Shown piece after piece: positions 1-9,986 of a stretch of 64,000 nt of DNA (position 1 is the first letter of the stretch; every line of letters starts with the position of its first letter). The stretch comes from Myxococcota bacterium (GTDB taxonomy: Bacteria > Myxococcota_A > UBA9160 > UBA4427). The translations under genes and the position numbers were made by a program. The stretch spans positions 1-64,000 of the forward strand of contig JANQEL010000159.1 of NCBI GenBank assembly GCA_028278345.1, given 5' to 3'. Under the pieces are notes generated by a model. It ran no database searches and had not been told where the DNA came from. It saw only the letters and a list, made by a program, of their open reading frames with translations.

Positions 1-1143
1 TACTGCGACGGGCGCCCCTCCGACGCGGAAGGTGTCGGCATCAGCTACGAGACCCTCGCCGAGGAGATCGAGCCGGGGGCGCGCATCCTGGTCGACGACG
101 GGGTGATCGAGCTGCGCGCCCGCGAGACGGGGGACGGTGTCGTGCACTGCGACATCACCCGGGGTGGGCTGCTGGGGGATCGCAAGGGTGTGAACATCCC
201 CGACATCGAGCTGCCCTACACCGACATCTCGAATCAGGATCGCGAGGACATCCTCTTCGCGATCGAGCACGACATCACCTACATCGCCGCGTCCTTCGTG
301 CGCGGCGCGCGCGACGTACTCGCCATCCGGCGCATCCTCGAAGAGCGCAACGCCCAGATCCCCATCATCGCCAAGATCGAGAGCAAGGAGGGGGTCGAGC
401 GCCTCGACGAGATCATCAAGATCGCGGACGGCACGATGGTGGCCCGCGGCGATCTCGGCGTGGAGATCGACGTGCAGGAAGTGCCGATCATCCAGAAGCG
501 CATCATCCACTCGACGGTCAGCGCGGGCAAGCCCGTGATCACCGCGACCCACATGCTCGATTCGATGGAGCGCAACCCGGTGCCCACGCGTGCCGAGGTG
601 AGTGACGTCGCGAACGCGATCTTCGACGGCACGTCGGCGGTGATGCTCTCGGGCGAGACCGCGAACGGCGCCTACCCCGTCGAGGCCGTGCGAACGATGT
701 CGGCCCTCGCGCTACGCGCCGAGGCTTCGCTCCCCGAGTACGGCCATCTGCAGCAGCACTCAGCGGACTCTACGGCGCACAAGATCACGGACGCCGTGAG
801 CCAGGCGGCCATCACCACGGCACATCACCTCAAGGCCGCGGCCATCGTGACGCTCACCGAGTCGGGCTTCACGACGCGCTCGATCTCGAAGTTCCGCCCG
901 CAGTGCCCGATCCTGGCCATCACGCCCTTGTCGGATGTCGTGCGCATGCTCTCGATGAACTGGGGCGTGACCGGCATCCAATTCGACGGCGATCCCACGA
1001 TCGACGAGATGCTCGAGTTCGGCGCCAAGCGCGGCACCGAACTCGGTTACATCGAGCCGGGGGACATCATCGTGGCGACCCACGGCGTCGACCGCGAGTC
1101 GGGGGCCACGAGCATGATCCGGGTGCTGCAGATCCCCGAATAG
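1..1143 (+). CDS. pyk: Pyruvate kinase, C-terminal part (5' end outside window)
   Basis: Pyruvate kinase makes ATP and pyruvate from phosphoenolpyruvate and ADP in glycolysis. The frame is open from base 1 to the TAG at 1141-1143, so about 380 codons are visible and the N-terminus lies upstream of the window. Seen motifs are the end of the B domain (ILVDDGVIEL), KGVNIPD, the active-site segment IIAKIESKEGVERLDEI with the catalytic lysine, ARGDLGVEI, and TATHMLDSM. The C-terminal regulatory domain is present and ends in RVLQIPE. An apparent GTG start at 103 is internal, because codons 1-34 already match the family. The next gene converges on it 7 bases away. Confidence 0.95.
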   Translation, partial: YCDGRPSDAEGVGISYETLAEEIEPGARILVDDGVIELRARETGDGVVHCDITRGGLLGDRKGVNIPDIELPYTDISNQDREDILFAIEHDITYIAASFVRGARDVLAIRRILEERNAQIPIIAKIESKEGVERLDEIIKIADGTMVARGDLGVEIDVQEVPIIQKRIIHSTVSAGKPVITATHMLDSMERNPVPTRAEVSDVANAIFDGTSAVMLSGETANGAYPVEAVRTMSALALRAEASLPEYGHLQQHSADSTAHKITDAVSQAAITTAHHLKAAAIVTLTESGFTTRSISKFRPQCPILAITPLSDVVRMLSMNWGVTGIQFDGDPTIDEMLEFGAKRGTELGYIEPGDIIVATHGVDRESGATSMIRVLQIPE

Positions 1144-1150
1144 TCGGCCT

Positions 1151-2380
1151 TCAGGCTTCGGGCGTGAACTTCACGTACATGTGCTGACACGCCCGCACCA
1201 GCGACGAAGGCGCGAATTGCGGGCCGATGTCGTCGGCGAACTCCATGTCGGGCAGCCGCCGCAGCAGCTCCTCGAAGGCGACGCGCATCTCCATGCGGGC
1301 CAGGTTCGCGCCGAGGCAGAAGTGGTTGCCGATGCCGAAGCCGAGGTGGTGCGGGTTGCGGTCGATGTCGAAGGCCTCGGCGTTCTCGAATTCGGCTTCG
1401 TCGCGATTCGCCGCGCCGTAGCACATCAGGATCTTCTGCCCTTCCTTGATTCGCTTGCCGCCGAGCTCGGTGTCGCGGGTGGCGGTGCGCACGAAGTTCC
1501 GCACCGGGGACACCCAGCGCACCATCTCTTCGACCGCCTGGGGGATCAGGCTCGGATCGTCGATCAGCCGCTGGCGCGCCTCGGGGTTCTGGATCAGGGC
1601 CTGCATGCCGCCCGTGATCGAGTTGCGCGTGGTCTCGTTGCCGGCGACGAGGAGCAGCACCATGAACATCACGAGTTCTTCGCGCGCCTTCTCCTCGCGT
1701 TCGTCCTCTTTCACCCCCTTCAAGACGACGTTGTCCTTCAGGATGCCGTCCTTGGCCGCGTGAACCAGGATGCTCGCGAGATCGTCGCGGGGATTCTCCG
1801 CGCGATCGTCGAGGATCTCGCGCACGTAGGCGGTGTATTCCGCGAAGGCCTGGCCCGCGGCCGCGACCATGTCGGGCTTGTCGAGGTTGCCTTCGGCGAG
1901 AATCATCGCATCGGACCAGTGGTGGAAGCGCTCGCGATCCTCCCGACGGATCCCGATCATCTCGGCGATCAGCAACAGCGGCATCGGCACCGCGATGTCG
2001 TCGACGAAGTCGCAATGCCCCTTCTTTGCGATCGCGTCGATCGTCTCGCTCGCGATCTCGCGAAAGGTGCCTTCGAGCTTCTTCACCATGCGCGGGGTGA
2101 AGCCCCGGTTGATCAGGCTTCGCAGCTTGCCGTGCCGCGGTTCGTCCTCGTCGATCAGGCTGATCTTGTTCGAAAGCGAAGGACGTACGCCGAAGCCCGA
2201 GCAGAAGATGTCGGCGTTCTTCGAAACGTGGCTCACGAGTTCGAAACTCGTCGCCACCCACAAGCCCGTCGTCTCGGACCAGAAGAGAGGCTCGTTCTCG
2301 CGAAGCCAATCGAGACGCTTGTCCATCTCGGGGGTCCAGTTCGCGGAATCGGCAAAATCGGTGTCGACGCTCAGGTTCAT
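1151..2380 (-). CDS. Cytochrome P450 (CYP124/125/142-like)
   Basis: This is a 409-residue soluble bacterial P450. Seen motifs are the I-helix oxygen-activation motif AGNETT at residues 246-251, the ExxR pair E285/R288, and the haem loop FGIGNHFCLG with the haem-ligand cysteine at 355. The extended I-helix block (AGNETTRNSITGGMQ) and the heme region resemble the mycobacterial CYP124/125/142 group that oxidises branched lipids and sterol side chains; the substrate here is inferred only by that resemblance. The ATG at 2378-2380 (MNLSVDTDF) gives the usual length; a longer frame adds 44 residues overlapping the TetR gene and is unlikely. It lies 44 bases downstream of the TetR gene on the same strand, so it is probably co-transcribed. 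A partner ferredoxin is not adjacent. Confidence 0.9.
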   Translation of the reverse strand: MNLSVDTDFADSANWTPEMDKRLDWLRENEPLFWSETTGLWVATSFELVSHVSKNADIFCSGFGVRPSLSNKISLIDEDEPRHGKLRSLINRGFTPRMVKKLEGTFREIASETIDAIAKKGHCDFVDDIAVPMPLLLIAEMIGIRREDRERFHHWSDAMILAEGNLDKPDMVAAAGQAFAEYTAYVREILDDRAENPRDDLASILVHAAKDGILKDNVVLKGVKEDEREEKAREELVMFMVLLLVAGNETTRNSITGGMQALIQNPEARQRLIDDPSLIPQAVEEMVRWVSPVRNFVRTATRDTELGGKRIKEGQKILMCYGAANRDEAEFENAEAFDIDRNPHHLGFGIGNHFCLGANLARMEMRVAFEELLRRLPDMEFADDIGPQFAPSSLVRACQHMYVKFTPEA

Positions 2381-2424
2381 GGGGAGTGGCTCCGTGGAGG
2401 CTTGGGGTTGAACAAAGAGAGAAA

Positions 2425-3039
2425 TCAGGGGCGCGACTTGACGGCGTCCCAGGCGAACTCGGCGCTCTGGCAGATCGCCTTTTCGATCGGGTAGTCGGGA
2501 CGCGCGAGCCAACCGGTGATGGTGGAATTCATCATCCCGACGACCATCTCGGCGAGGAATGCGGCGTCGAGGTCGTCGCGCACTTCGCCCCGCTCCTGGC
2601 CTTCGAGGAGCAGGTCGGCGAAGGGCTGCTGCACGTAGACGAGGTACGGCGCTTCGGTGCCCTCGCTGTCGGCGCGCACCATCGTGAGCACGACGTCGCG
2701 AGCGATGCTGCTGGCCTCGCCGATGTCGGCGGCGGCAGCCTCGGCGAAGCCGACAAGGCGCGTGCGCACGTCGGCATCGCGGTCGAAGGCGCGCTCGAGC
2801 AGGTCGTGCACGTGGTTGACCACCATGCTGGTCATCTCGACCAGCACCGCCTGCTTGTTCCGGAAGTGATTGAAGAAGGTGGCGGGAGCGATGTCCGCGG
2901 CCTCGGCGATCTGCTCCACCGTCGTCTCGCGGAAGCCCTGGCGGGTGAAGAGGGAGACCGCGGTATCGAAAATGTGCTGCCGCAACGCCTGCTTACGGCG
3001 TTCTCGGCGGCCCGGGGTCGCGCTCGAGGCATCTGACAT
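2425..3039 (-). CDS. TetR/AcrR-family transcriptional regulator
   Basis: A 204-residue one-component repressor. The N-terminal helix-turn-helix is clear (TTVEQIAEAADIAPATFFNHF, roughly residues 35-55), followed by an all-helical ligand-binding domain. ATG at 3037-3039 (MSDASS) has a GTGAGG-type ribosome site upstream; a longer frame to 3093 has none. It precedes the P450 at 1151-2380 on the same strand, so autoregulation together with control of that P450 is the simplest model. An imperfect palindrome at 3078-3093, just upstream of the start, is a possible binding site. The ligand is unknown. Confidence 0.88.
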   Translation of the reverse strand: MSDASSATPGRRERRKQALRQHIFDTAVSLFTRQGFRETTVEQIAEAADIAPATFFNHFRNKQAVLVEMTSMVVNHVHDLLERAFDRDADVRTRLVGFAEAAAADIGEASSIARDVVLTMVRADSEGTEAPYLVYVQQPFADLLLEGQERGEVRDDLDAAFLAEMVVGMMNSTITGWLARPDYPIEKAICQSAEFAWDAVKSRP

Positions 3040-3343
3040 CGCTGGAGACCTCACCATTCTTGGAGGACGCGCCAACATTAGAGTCCACTCCAAGGTTCGT
3101 CAATCCGAAAGCGAGGCTGAAGCCCTTTTTGTGGGGCGGGTCGCGGGGCGGATGCAGGGCGGCGGCGGCAAAGCGGCGAGCTACATGCGCGGCCAGCGCG
3201 GGCGACCGGATGCGACGGTCACTGCGCTCGGGTCGTCACTTCGCCCCGCGCGCAGGCCACCCACCCTCGCGCGCCGTCCCCCCTCGCCCTTCCAACAGGG
3301 GCTAGGATGCGCGGCGACGACGCTTCCGTTCGGAGAATCCGCA
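3040..3343. other. Intergenic region between divergent TetR and OmpA-lipoprotein genes
   Basis: This 304-base gap separates the leftward TetR gene from the rightward lipoprotein gene. It holds the palindrome at 3078-3093 and, near its right end, a CGGAGAA ribosome-binding sequence ahead of the ATG at 3344. I see no convincing small gene; short open frames here lack family character and a ribosome site. Confidence 0.5.
3078..3093. promoter_or_regulatory. Possible TetR operator palindrome
   Basis: The 16-base sequence fits TTnGAGTnnACTCnAA, two matching half-sites around a 2-base centre. It sits about 40 bases upstream of the TetR start codon in the divergent intergenic region, where an autoregulatory operator is expected. 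A second, weaker relation exists between CTTGGAG at 3059-3065 and CTCCAAG at 3088-3094. Binding is inferred from position and symmetry only. Confidence 0.35.
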
Positions 3344-4522
3344 ATGCATCGCCTCCCCTTCCGCTCCCTTCGCCGCTCCTTCACACCCCTGGCCTGCGCC
3401 TTCGCGCTGACGGGCGGCGTCGCCTGCGTATCCCCACCGCCGCCCATCGAAATGGTCGACGCCGAAGAGATCACCCTCCAAGAGAACGAAGCGATCCGCA
3501 TCGACCAGGCCGTGATCCTCTTCGATGCCTCGGGCTCGATGGAGCAGCGCTCGTACCGCTTCGAGTCGACCCAGAACATGGCCTCGTCCTTCGTGACGGG
3601 CATGCCCGAGGGCGAGTATGAAACGGCCGTCGTCACCTTCGGCGGCGACGAGTCGGAGATCGTCGAGTTCGAACCCTTCGATCGCGACACCGTCGACAGC
3701 GCGGTAATCGACGGCGAACTCCTCGGCGGCAGCAGCGACATCGCAGCGGCCCTCGGTGAAGCCGAAGCACTGCTCTCGGATCGCGAAGGGGCGACGGCGA
3801 TCGTCGTCTTCAGCGATGGCGTGGCCCAGCGCTACGGCCGCAACCTCGGCCCCGCCGGTTCGATCGCCGCGGCGCGGCAATTGATGGGCCGGGTGGATGG
3901 GCAGGTCTGCTTCTACGCCATCCAGTCGGGCAGCAACCCCGAAGGCACGGCGCTGATGGAAGGGCTCGCGGGCCTCACGCCCTGCGGCGAGCACCGCTAC
4001 CTCACGGACCTCGCCGACGCCGAAGCTCTGAGACAACTCCAGCAGGTCGTCTTCGTCGAACAGAGCCTGCCCGCCGTGAGCGCTCCGCCGCCCCCCGTCT
4101 TCGTCGACGATGACAATGACGGCGTCGAAGACGGCAGCGACGATTGCCCGGGCACACCCGCGATGGCCAACGTGAACGAAAGAGGCTGTTGGGTGCTCGA
4201 CCACTACACCTTCGACACGAAGCAGTACGAGATCCGCCCGAGCCAGTACCCGGCCCTCGACAAGGTCGCAGAAGTCCTGAAGATGAACCCCGAACTGCGC
4301 GTCCGCATCGACGGTCACACCGACGCGATGGGCACGGCGGAGTTCAACCAGACGCTCTCCGAGCAACGCGCTGACGCCGTGCGCGACTACCTCGAGGACG
4401 TCGGCATCGCCGCGGACCGTCTCGAGACGCGCGGCTTCGGGAAGAGCGACCCGGTCGCCGACAACGAAACGGAAGAAGGCAAGGCGATCAACCGCCGCTG
4501 CCAGCTGACGGTGCTGCGCTGA
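3344..4522 (+). CDS. Exported lipoprotein with VWA, calcium-binding and OmpA domains
   Basis: This 392-residue protein is built from four parts. Residues 1-28 form a basic then hydrophobic signal ending in GVAC, an imperfect lipobox with Cys28. A von Willebrand A domain follows, with the metal-site motif DASGS at 61-65. A thrombospondin type 3 like segment rich in Asp (DDDNDGVEDGSDDC, about 254-268) comes next. An OmpA C-terminal peptidoglycan-binding domain covers about 289-392 (RIDGHTD, NQTLSEQRADAVRDYL, final NRR). The likely role is anchoring the outer membrane to peptidoglycan while presenting an adhesion-type VWA domain in the periplasm or at the surface. The ATG at 3344 has CGGAGAA upstream. 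The gene converges on the chemotaxis receptor 19 bases away. Confidence 0.88.
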   Translation: MHRLPFRSLRRSFTPLACAFALTGGVACVSPPPPIEMVDAEEITLQENEAIRIDQAVILFDASGSMEQRSYRFESTQNMASSFVTGMPEGEYETAVVTFGGDESEIVEFEPFDRDTVDSAVIDGELLGGSSDIAAALGEAEALLSDREGATAIVVFSDGVAQRYGRNLGPAGSIAAARQLMGRVDGQVCFYAIQSGSNPEGTALMEGLAGLTPCGEHRYLTDLADAEALRQLQQVVFVEQSLPAVSAPPPPVFVDDDNDGVEDGSDDCPGTPAMANVNERGCWVLDHYTFDTKQYEIRPSQYPALDKVAEVLKMNPELRVRIDGHTDAMGTAEFNQTLSEQRADAVRDYLEDVGIAADRLETRGFGKSDPVADNETEEGKAINRRCQLTVLR

Positions 4523-4541
4523 TCCGCTTTCGCGTTTCCGA

Positions 4542-7073
4542 TCAGACGGTGTAGTCGGCGACGAGTTCGTCGAGGCGCTTGGCCAGGGCCGAGAGCTCGT
4601 TCGCCGCTTCGTCGACGCGCAGGGCCGATTGGGCGGTCTGCTGCAGGCCGGACGTCACCTCCTGGATGCGACTCGTGTTCTCGTTGGTCTGGGTGGCCGC
4701 TTCCGCGGTCGACCGTGCCGCTTCGTTCGCGCCGACCGAGAGTTCCTCGGTGTTGCGCGCCACCTCGTTGGCGCCGGTGCTGGCCTGCTCGACGTTCTGC
4801 TCGATCACGCGTGCACTCTCCGCCACCGTGCTGGTGGAGTCTGCGATGCCCTTGGAGGCGCTCTCCTGGGTCGCCACCGCGGCCGAGGTCGAACGCGCAG
4901 ACTTGTCGATCTCGACGATCGTGTTGGTGATATCGGCGATTGCGTCGACGGCCTCGCGCGTGTAGCCCTGCATGCCCTCGATCTGATGCCGGATCTCTCC
5001 GGTCGCGACCGACGTCTGCTTGGCGAGATCCTTCACCTCGTTCGCGACCACCGCGAAACCGCGACCGGCCTCTCCGGCCGATGCGGCCTCGATGGTCGCG
5101 TTGAGGGCGAGCAGGTTCGTCTGCTCGGCGATGTCGTTGATGACGGTGACGACCTTGCCGATCTCGTCGGCGCTCTTGCCGAGCGCCTCCATCACCGAGT
5201 TGGTCTGCTGGGCCATCTCGGCCGCCCGACCCGCGCCATCCGCCGTCTGCTGGGATTGCGCGCTCACCTCGGCGAACGAATTGCGCATCTCGTTCATCGA
5301 GTCGGCCATCGAATCGGCTTCCTGGGTCATCGAACGGGTGCTCTCGGACATGTCGGCGAGGTTTGTCGAAATCTCTTCGACGGCCGCTGCCACGCTCTGG
5401 ATGTTCGTGGTCGATTCCTCGACGGCACTCGCGGCCGTGGCGATGTTGGCCGAGAGTTCCTGGGTGGTCGCTGCGACGGAGGTCGACTGGTCGTTCATCT
5501 GTTGGGAGTCGTTGGCGAGGCTGCCCGCGACGTCGGTCAAGCTTCCCGCTGAGGCCGACAACTCCTGCCCCTGTTGCTTGATCTGACCCACGCGGTTGCG
5601 CAGCTGGTTGATGAAGTCGGCGATCCCGCGCGCCATCTGGCCGACCTCGTCCTCCGTGTCGACCGAGGGGACCACTGTGAGGTCACCGCGCGCCGCTGCC
5701 TCGATCGAGGCGAGTACATCCGAGATGGGATCGACCATCGATGAAGTCGTCCGCCGCGCGACCAACACGATCAGACAGACCGCGATACCGACGGATACCG
5801 CGGACCACAGGAATACGTCCATCCGCGCCGAGGACGAGAGTTCGGCGATCTCGTTGACGGCGGCGAAGGCCTCGTCAACGGACATCTCGCCGAGGATCGC
5901 CCAGGAGTGGCCACCGATGTTCACCGGTGCATACGCCGAGATCACCTCGGTCCCCGAGTGATTCTGCGTGTAGGTCACACCGGTCTCACCCTCCAGCGCA
6001 AGGTCGACCGCCACGGTGTCGACCCGGCCGGCGTCCTGGTTGCGGAACGAAGAGACCACCGAGTGATTCTCCGGATCGATGAAGGAGTCGCTGCGCATGC
6101 GGTGGTCGGCACCGACCAGGAAGGTCTCACCGGTCTCGCCGAGGCCCGCGCGTGCCGCCATCACCTCGGTGATGCGATCGAGGGGCATCTGGAAGACCGC
6201 GACACCGACCTTTTCGTCCCCATCGAAGATCGGCGAAGCGATGAAGCTCGCCGGGGCCTCGTAGGACGGCGTGTACTGCTCGAAGTCGACGAGGACTACG
6301 GTTTCCCTGTCGGTGAACTGGTTGGCCTCGCGAAACGCGCGACCGAAGTTCGTCTGGGCATAGGGGCCTTCGATCAGCGAAGTCGAGTAGTCGAGTTCCT
6401 TGAAGACGGAGTAGACGATGTCACCGGTCTTGGGATCGACCAGGAAGATGTCGTAGTAGCCGAACTTCTGGAGATAGAGGCGAACGGCGGGGTGGATCTC
6501 TTCGTGGAGGGCGCTGTAGGCCGAGCCGTCCTTGACCCCGTCGAGCACGTCCTTGCTACCGAGGGGGTTCGGGTTGTCGGAGATGTACTGGTACTGCAGG
6601 GCGATCGAATCGTCGTCGAGCATCGACAGGAAACGATCGATCTCCGGCATGCTGCCGCCATTCTGGTTCGCGTACTCACCGGCGAAGTCCTGGGTGTAGT
6701 AGCTGCGCACCGACTGGCGCATCTTCACGAGATCCCGGCTCGTCACCCCCGTCGCGGCGCGGTAGTCCGCGAAGTGCTTGCGGAAGTCGCGCATCGACTC
6801 GATCACCATCGGGTCTTCGGTGAAGGTGATGATCTGGTCCTCGATCGACTGGAAGTAACGTTCGATTCCACCCTTCTTCACCGCGGTGATCGCAGCCAGG
6901 CGATCGCCAACCGATTCGCGCAACGCCTTCTCGGATAGTTCGGCGCCGCTGCTCATGGCGGAGTTCGTCCGCGTCATGATCAGGGCCGACACCGCGATCA
7001 GTGGAAGCACACCGGTTCCCAGGAATAGAAGCAGGAACTTCTGCCCGAGCATCAGCTGTCGGAAGGACTTCAT
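4542..7073 (-). CDS. Methyl-accepting chemotaxis protein with large extracellular sensor
   Basis: An 843-residue transmembrane receptor. TM1 is at about residues 12-33, a long periplasmic Cache-type sensor at about 40-415, TM2 at about 420-440, HAMP at 441-494, and a cytoplasmic signalling coiled coil with the conserved tip ([17 protein letters not shown], then [11 protein letters not shown]). The tip contacts CheA/CheW. No C-terminal CheR/CheB-binding pentapeptide is present; the protein ends in VADYTV. ATG at 7071-7073 has AGAGGGG eight bases upstream and places TM1 at the N-terminus; a longer frame to 7151 adds 26 residues without a signal and is rejected. No che genes are adjacent, so it is a stand-alone receptor. 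The ligand is unknown. Confidence 0.95.
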   Translation of the reverse strand: MKSFRQLMLGQKFLLLFLGTGVLPLIAVSALIMTRTNSAMSSGAELSEKALRESVGDRLAAITAVKKGGIERYFQSIEDQIITFTEDPMVIESMRDFRKHFADYRAATGVTSRDLVKMRQSVRSYYTQDFAGEYANQNGGSMPEIDRFLSMLDDDSIALQYQYISDNPNPLGSKDVLDGVKDGSAYSALHEEIHPAVRLYLQKFGYYDIFLVDPKTGDIVYSVFKELDYSTSLIEGPYAQTNFGRAFREANQFTDRETVVLVDFEQYTPSYEAPASFIASPIFDGDEKVGVAVFQMPLDRITEVMAARAGLGETGETFLVGADHRMRSDSFIDPENHSVVSSFRNQDAGRVDTVAVDLALEGETGVTYTQNHSGTEVISAYAPVNIGGHSWAILGEMSVDEAFAAVNEIAELSSSARMDVFLWSAVSVGIAVCLIVLVARRTTSSMVDPISDVLASIEAAARGDLTVVPSVDTEDEVGQMARGIADFINQLRNRVGQIKQQGQELSASAGSLTDVAGSLANDSQQMNDQSTSVAATTQELSANIATAASAVEESTTNIQSVAAAVEEISTNLADMSESTRSMTQEADSMADSMNEMRNSFAEVSAQSQQTADGAGRAAEMAQQTNSVMEALGKSADEIGKVVTVINDIAEQTNLLALNATIEAASAGEAGRGFAVVANEVKDLAKQTSVATGEIRHQIEGMQGYTREAVDAIADITNTIVEIDKSARSTSAAVATQESASKGIADSTSTVAESARVIEQNVEQASTGANEVARNTEELSVGANEAARSTAEAATQTNENTSRIQEVTSGLQQTAQSALRVDEAANELSALAKRLDELVADYTV

Positions 7074-7211
7074 TTCACATACCCCTCTTGCGTTCACACG
7101 CTCCGCACGCGCGCCGCGCGGATAGGAAGAATCGATTCGACGCGCTGACATAGCGACCCGACATCCAAATCCCTTGAGCGGATGCGGGGCGCCGCGCGTT
7201 CGAATGAAGAG

Positions 7212-7236
7212 AAGCCCATACCGGTGTCGGGCTTTT
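7212..7236. terminator. Hairpin between pdxH end and receptor start, possible terminator
   Basis: AAGCCC at 7212-7217 and GGGCTT at 7229-7234 form a 6-bp stem around an 11-base near-symmetric loop, followed on the plus strand by TTTTC. Both neighbours are leftward genes, so a terminator for pdxH would have to work on the minus strand, where the downstream tract (CTCTTC) is poor in T. It may be a weak or bidirectional terminator. Confidence 0.3.
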
Positions 7237-7286
7237 CATTGAGCAGCGCCGGTTGGATTCACCCGTGCAGAATCAGCACACTACGC

Positions 7287-7958
7287 TCAAGGCTGTAGGC
7301 GCCGCACACTCCACGAAGACCAGCCGCCATCGGCCACCGGTGAGCGGGACCACTGCGCGCGATCGTGGATGCGAGCCGGACGACTCGCCCAGAGTTCGAC
7401 CACGTCGGCGGTCAAGGTGAAGCCCCCCCAATGCGGAGGGCGTGGGATGTCGGCATCCGAAGACCCGTCGAGGGTCACGCCGAAGCGCTCCGCTTCTGCA
7501 TGCACCTTCTCGACGAGCGCGGCACGCGATTCGATCGGTTCGCTCTGGGCACTCGCCCACGCACCCACCCGCGCATCCAGGGGACGCGTGGCGAAGTAGG
7601 CGTCGCACTCGTCGTCGGGCGTGAAGGCGACGCGCCCCTCGACACGCACCGAACGATTCTGCGGCGCGAAGTGGAAGACGATCGCCGCGCGCGGGTTCGC
7701 CCGGATCGCGCGCCCCTTGCGACTCTCCCGATTGGTGAAGATCACGAAGTCGCCGCGCTCGGCATCGACGCGATTGCAGAGCACCGTGCGAGCCGAGGGC
7801 CTTCCGTCGGGGTCGACGGTGGCGAGGGCGACCGCGTGCGGATTCGCCTGCAGACCCGCCTCGAAGGCCTCGCCGAGCCACCTCTCGACGATGGCGCAGG
7901 GTTCTTCGGGAAGCGGATCGCGGGCCAGCCAGGCATCGGGAAGTTCGGCATCGGACAT
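7287..7958 (-). CDS. pdxH: Pyridoxamine 5'-phosphate oxidase
   Basis: An FMN enzyme that oxidises pyridoxine or pyridoxamine 5'-phosphate to pyridoxal 5'-phosphate in vitamin B6 metabolism. At 223 residues it has normal family length. Seen features are the FMN-binding stretch ARTVLCNRVDAERGDFVIFTN (about 55-75), SRKGRAIRANPRAAIVFHF, and the C-terminal dimerisation block starting RPPHWGGFTL and ending RRLQP, close to the RLxP ending of the family. ATG at 7956-7958 (MSDAELPDAW) is chosen; the longer frame adds only 12 residues. It is divergent from the LLM gene at 8047. Confidence 0.9.
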   Translation of the reverse strand: MSDAELPDAWLARDPLPEEPCAIVERWLGEAFEAGLQANPHAVALATVDPDGRPSARTVLCNRVDAERGDFVIFTNRESRKGRAIRANPRAAIVFHFAPQNRSVRVEGRVAFTPDDECDAYFATRPLDARVGAWASAQSEPIESRAALVEKVHAEAERFGVTLDGSSDADIPRPPHWGGFTLTADVVELWASRPARIHDRAQWSRSPVADGGWSSWSVRRLQP

Positions 7959-8046
7959 GGGGAGCACGCTGGCAACGCGTGATCGCCGATGCAACCCTCT
8001 TTCGTCTGCCCACCCCGGACGCGCCCGTCTGCCCAGGAGCCCCCGA

Positions 8047-8991
8047 ATGAACCCCTTCCGCTTCGGCGTGCAGTGCGCGCACCTTCCGGTCGATCGCTGG
8101 CAGAAAGCCGCGCAACAGATCGAAGCCCTCGGCTACTCGACGCTGTTCATTCCGGATCACTTCAGTCCACAGTGGGATCCGATGACGGCCCTGCCCGCCT
8201 TCAGCGCCGTGACGCAGACGTTGAACGTGGGCTCTCTCGTCTACGACGTCGACTATCGCCACCCCGTCATCTACGCCAAGGCGGCGGCGACCCTGCACCT
8301 GCTTTCGGGCGGACGCTTCGAGTTCGGCATCGGCGCCGGGTGGATGGAGACCGACTACGTCGAGGCCGGCATGACCTATGACCGACCGGGGGTCCGCATC
8401 GCCCGTCTCGAGGAGGCCCTCGAGATCATCGTGTCGATGTGGCGCAACGAACGCACGAGCTTCAGCGGCGAGCACTACGAAATCAACGAGATCGCCCAGG
8501 CGGCCGCATTGCCGGAAGGCGAAGAACCGAAGATCCTGATCGGGGGTGGCGGCAAGCGATTGCTTTCGCTGGCCGGACGCTACGCCGACATCGTGGGCAT
8601 CAACCCGGCGATCCCCGAAGGCCGTGTCACCGCCGACACCCCGGCCGACTCGTCCCCGGAACGGACGCGCGAAAAGATCTCCTGGGTGCGCGAAGCCGCC
8701 AGCGCGGCGGGGCGCGACCCCGATGCCATCGAGTTCAACTCCCTCACCTTCGTCACCGCGATCACCGACGATCCGAAACCCCTGCGCGAGAACCTCGCGA
8801 AGTCGTCGGGGATGACGGTCGAGCAGGTCGCCGATTGCCCCCTCTTCCTCACCGGCTCGGCGTCGGAGATCCGCGACCACCTCGAGGGCAGACGCGAAGA
8901 GACCGGCATCAGCTACACGGTGATCCAGGCCGGCGACGAAGCTCTGCTCGAACGGTTCGCGCAGGAAATCGTGGAACCGCTCGCGGGTTGA
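8047..8991 (+). CDS. LLM-class F420-dependent oxidoreductase (MSMEG_2516-type)
   Basis: A 314-residue TIM-barrel enzyme of the luciferase-like family. The N-terminus MNPFRFGVQ and the segments LGYSTLFIPDHFSPQWDP and FEFGIGAGWMETDY match the subfamily I recall as TIGR03621 (probable F420-dependent, MSMEG_2516). Such enzymes usually transfer hydride with the deazaflavin F420; FMN use cannot be excluded from sequence. ATG at 8047 matches the start of the fold; the upstream open frame is antisense to pdxH. A second LLM enzyme follows 34 bases later, so the two are probably co-transcribed. Substrate unknown. Confidence 0.88.
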   Translation: MNPFRFGVQCAHLPVDRWQKAAQQIEALGYSTLFIPDHFSPQWDPMTALPAFSAVTQTLNVGSLVYDVDYRHPVIYAKAAATLHLLSGGRFEFGIGAGWMETDYVEAGMTYDRPGVRIARLEEALEIIVSMWRNERTSFSGEHYEINEIAQAAALPEGEEPKILIGGGGKRLLSLAGRYADIVGINPAIPEGRVTADTPADSSPERTREKISWVREAASAAGRDPDAIEFNSLTFVTAITDDPKPLRENLAKSSGMTVEQVADCPLFLTGSASEIRDHLEGRREETGISYTVIQAGDEALLERFAQEIVEPLAG

Positions 8992-9025
8992 ACCCGCACG
9001 AACGCGCCGCAAGGAAAGGTGGGTC

Positions 9026-9937
9026 ATGCGGATTGGAATCAACGCTTCGGGCATGCTCGGCAACCCCGATCTCGCTCGCCTCGAGGCCCTCGCGCGGGAG
9101 GCCGCCGAGCAGGGCTTCCACTCGTTCTGGCTCGCGCAAGCGACGACGATCGATGCGCTCACGGTGATCGGCGCCCTCGGCCGCGGCATCCCCGACATCG
9201 AGTTCGGCACCGCGGTCGTCCCCACCTATCCGCGGCATCCCTCGATGCTGGCCGCCCAGGCGATGACCACCCAGGCCCTCGTCGATGGACGCCTCACCCT
9301 CGGCATCGGGCTCTCCCACAAGGTGATGATCGAGGGCTACTACGGTCTCTCCTTCGACCGCCCCATCCGGCACATGCGCGAGTACCTCTCGATCCTGATG
9401 CCGCTGATCGACGCGGGCTCGGTCGACTTCGAGGGCGAGACCCTCACCGGGCACGGCGCGATCACGATGCCGGCGGAAACGAAGCCCTGTGACGTGCTCG
9501 TCGCAGCACTCGGTCCGCAGATGCTGCGTCTCGCCGGACATCGCACCGGGGGAACCGTGCTCTGGATGGTCGGCGAAAAGACGATCGCCTCGCACATCGC
9601 GCCGCGAATTCGCGAAGCCGCCGCCAGGGCGGGACGCAGGGAGCCGCGCATCGTGGCCAGCCTGCCGGTCTGCGTGACCGACGACGAGGCCACGAAGCGA
9701 AGCCGCGCCGACCGCGCCTTCGCGATGTACGGCCAGCTGCCGAGTTATCGCGCGATGCTCGATCGAGAGGGTGCGGCGACGCCAACGGATGTCAGCATCC
9801 TCGGCAGCGAGTCCTACGTGCGCGATCGCCTGAGCGCGATCGCCGAAGCCGGAGCGACGGAATTCTCCGCGGTGGAGTTCTGCCGCACCGACGACGAGCG
9901 CGAGCAGACCCGCGAAGTGCTGCGCTCGTTCCTCTAG
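9026..9937 (+). CDS. LLM-class F420-dependent oxidoreductase (MSMEG_4879-type)
   Basis: A 303-residue luciferase-like barrel. MRIGINASGM, EFGTAVVPTYPRHP and GRLTLGIGLSHK match the subfamily I recall as TIGR03564. AAGGAAAGGTGGGTC precedes the ATG, a good ribosome site. It sits 34 bases after another LLM gene and 49 bases before an MFS permease, which suggests one transcript in which the permease imports or exports a substrate of these reductases. The cofactor is inferred from family membership. No F420 biosynthesis gene is in the window. Confidence 0.87.
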   Translation: MRIGINASGMLGNPDLARLEALAREAAEQGFHSFWLAQATTIDALTVIGALGRGIPDIEFGTAVVPTYPRHPSMLAAQAMTTQALVDGRLTLGIGLSHKVMIEGYYGLSFDRPIRHMREYLSILMPLIDAGSVDFEGETLTGHGAITMPAETKPCDVLVAALGPQMLRLAGHRTGGTVLWMVGEKTIASHIAPRIREAAARAGRREPRIVASLPVCVTDDEATKRSRADRAFAMYGQLPSYRAMLDREGAATPTDVSILGSESYVRDRLSAIAEAGATEFSAVEFCRTDDEREQTREVLRSFL

Positions 9938-9986
9938 ACTGCCCCCCTCCCCTCACCCCCCACGCCCGACCCCCACCGGAGTAACC

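Noticed and set aside
7273-9225. A 650-codon minus-strand frame over pdxH and the first LLM gene
   Set aside because: It overlaps two genes with strong motifs in other frames and is arginine-rich shadow sequence.
8047-9937. Bacterial luciferase (bioluminescence) genes
   Set aside because: The two proteins match F420-dependent LLM subfamilies and there is no luxCDE context.
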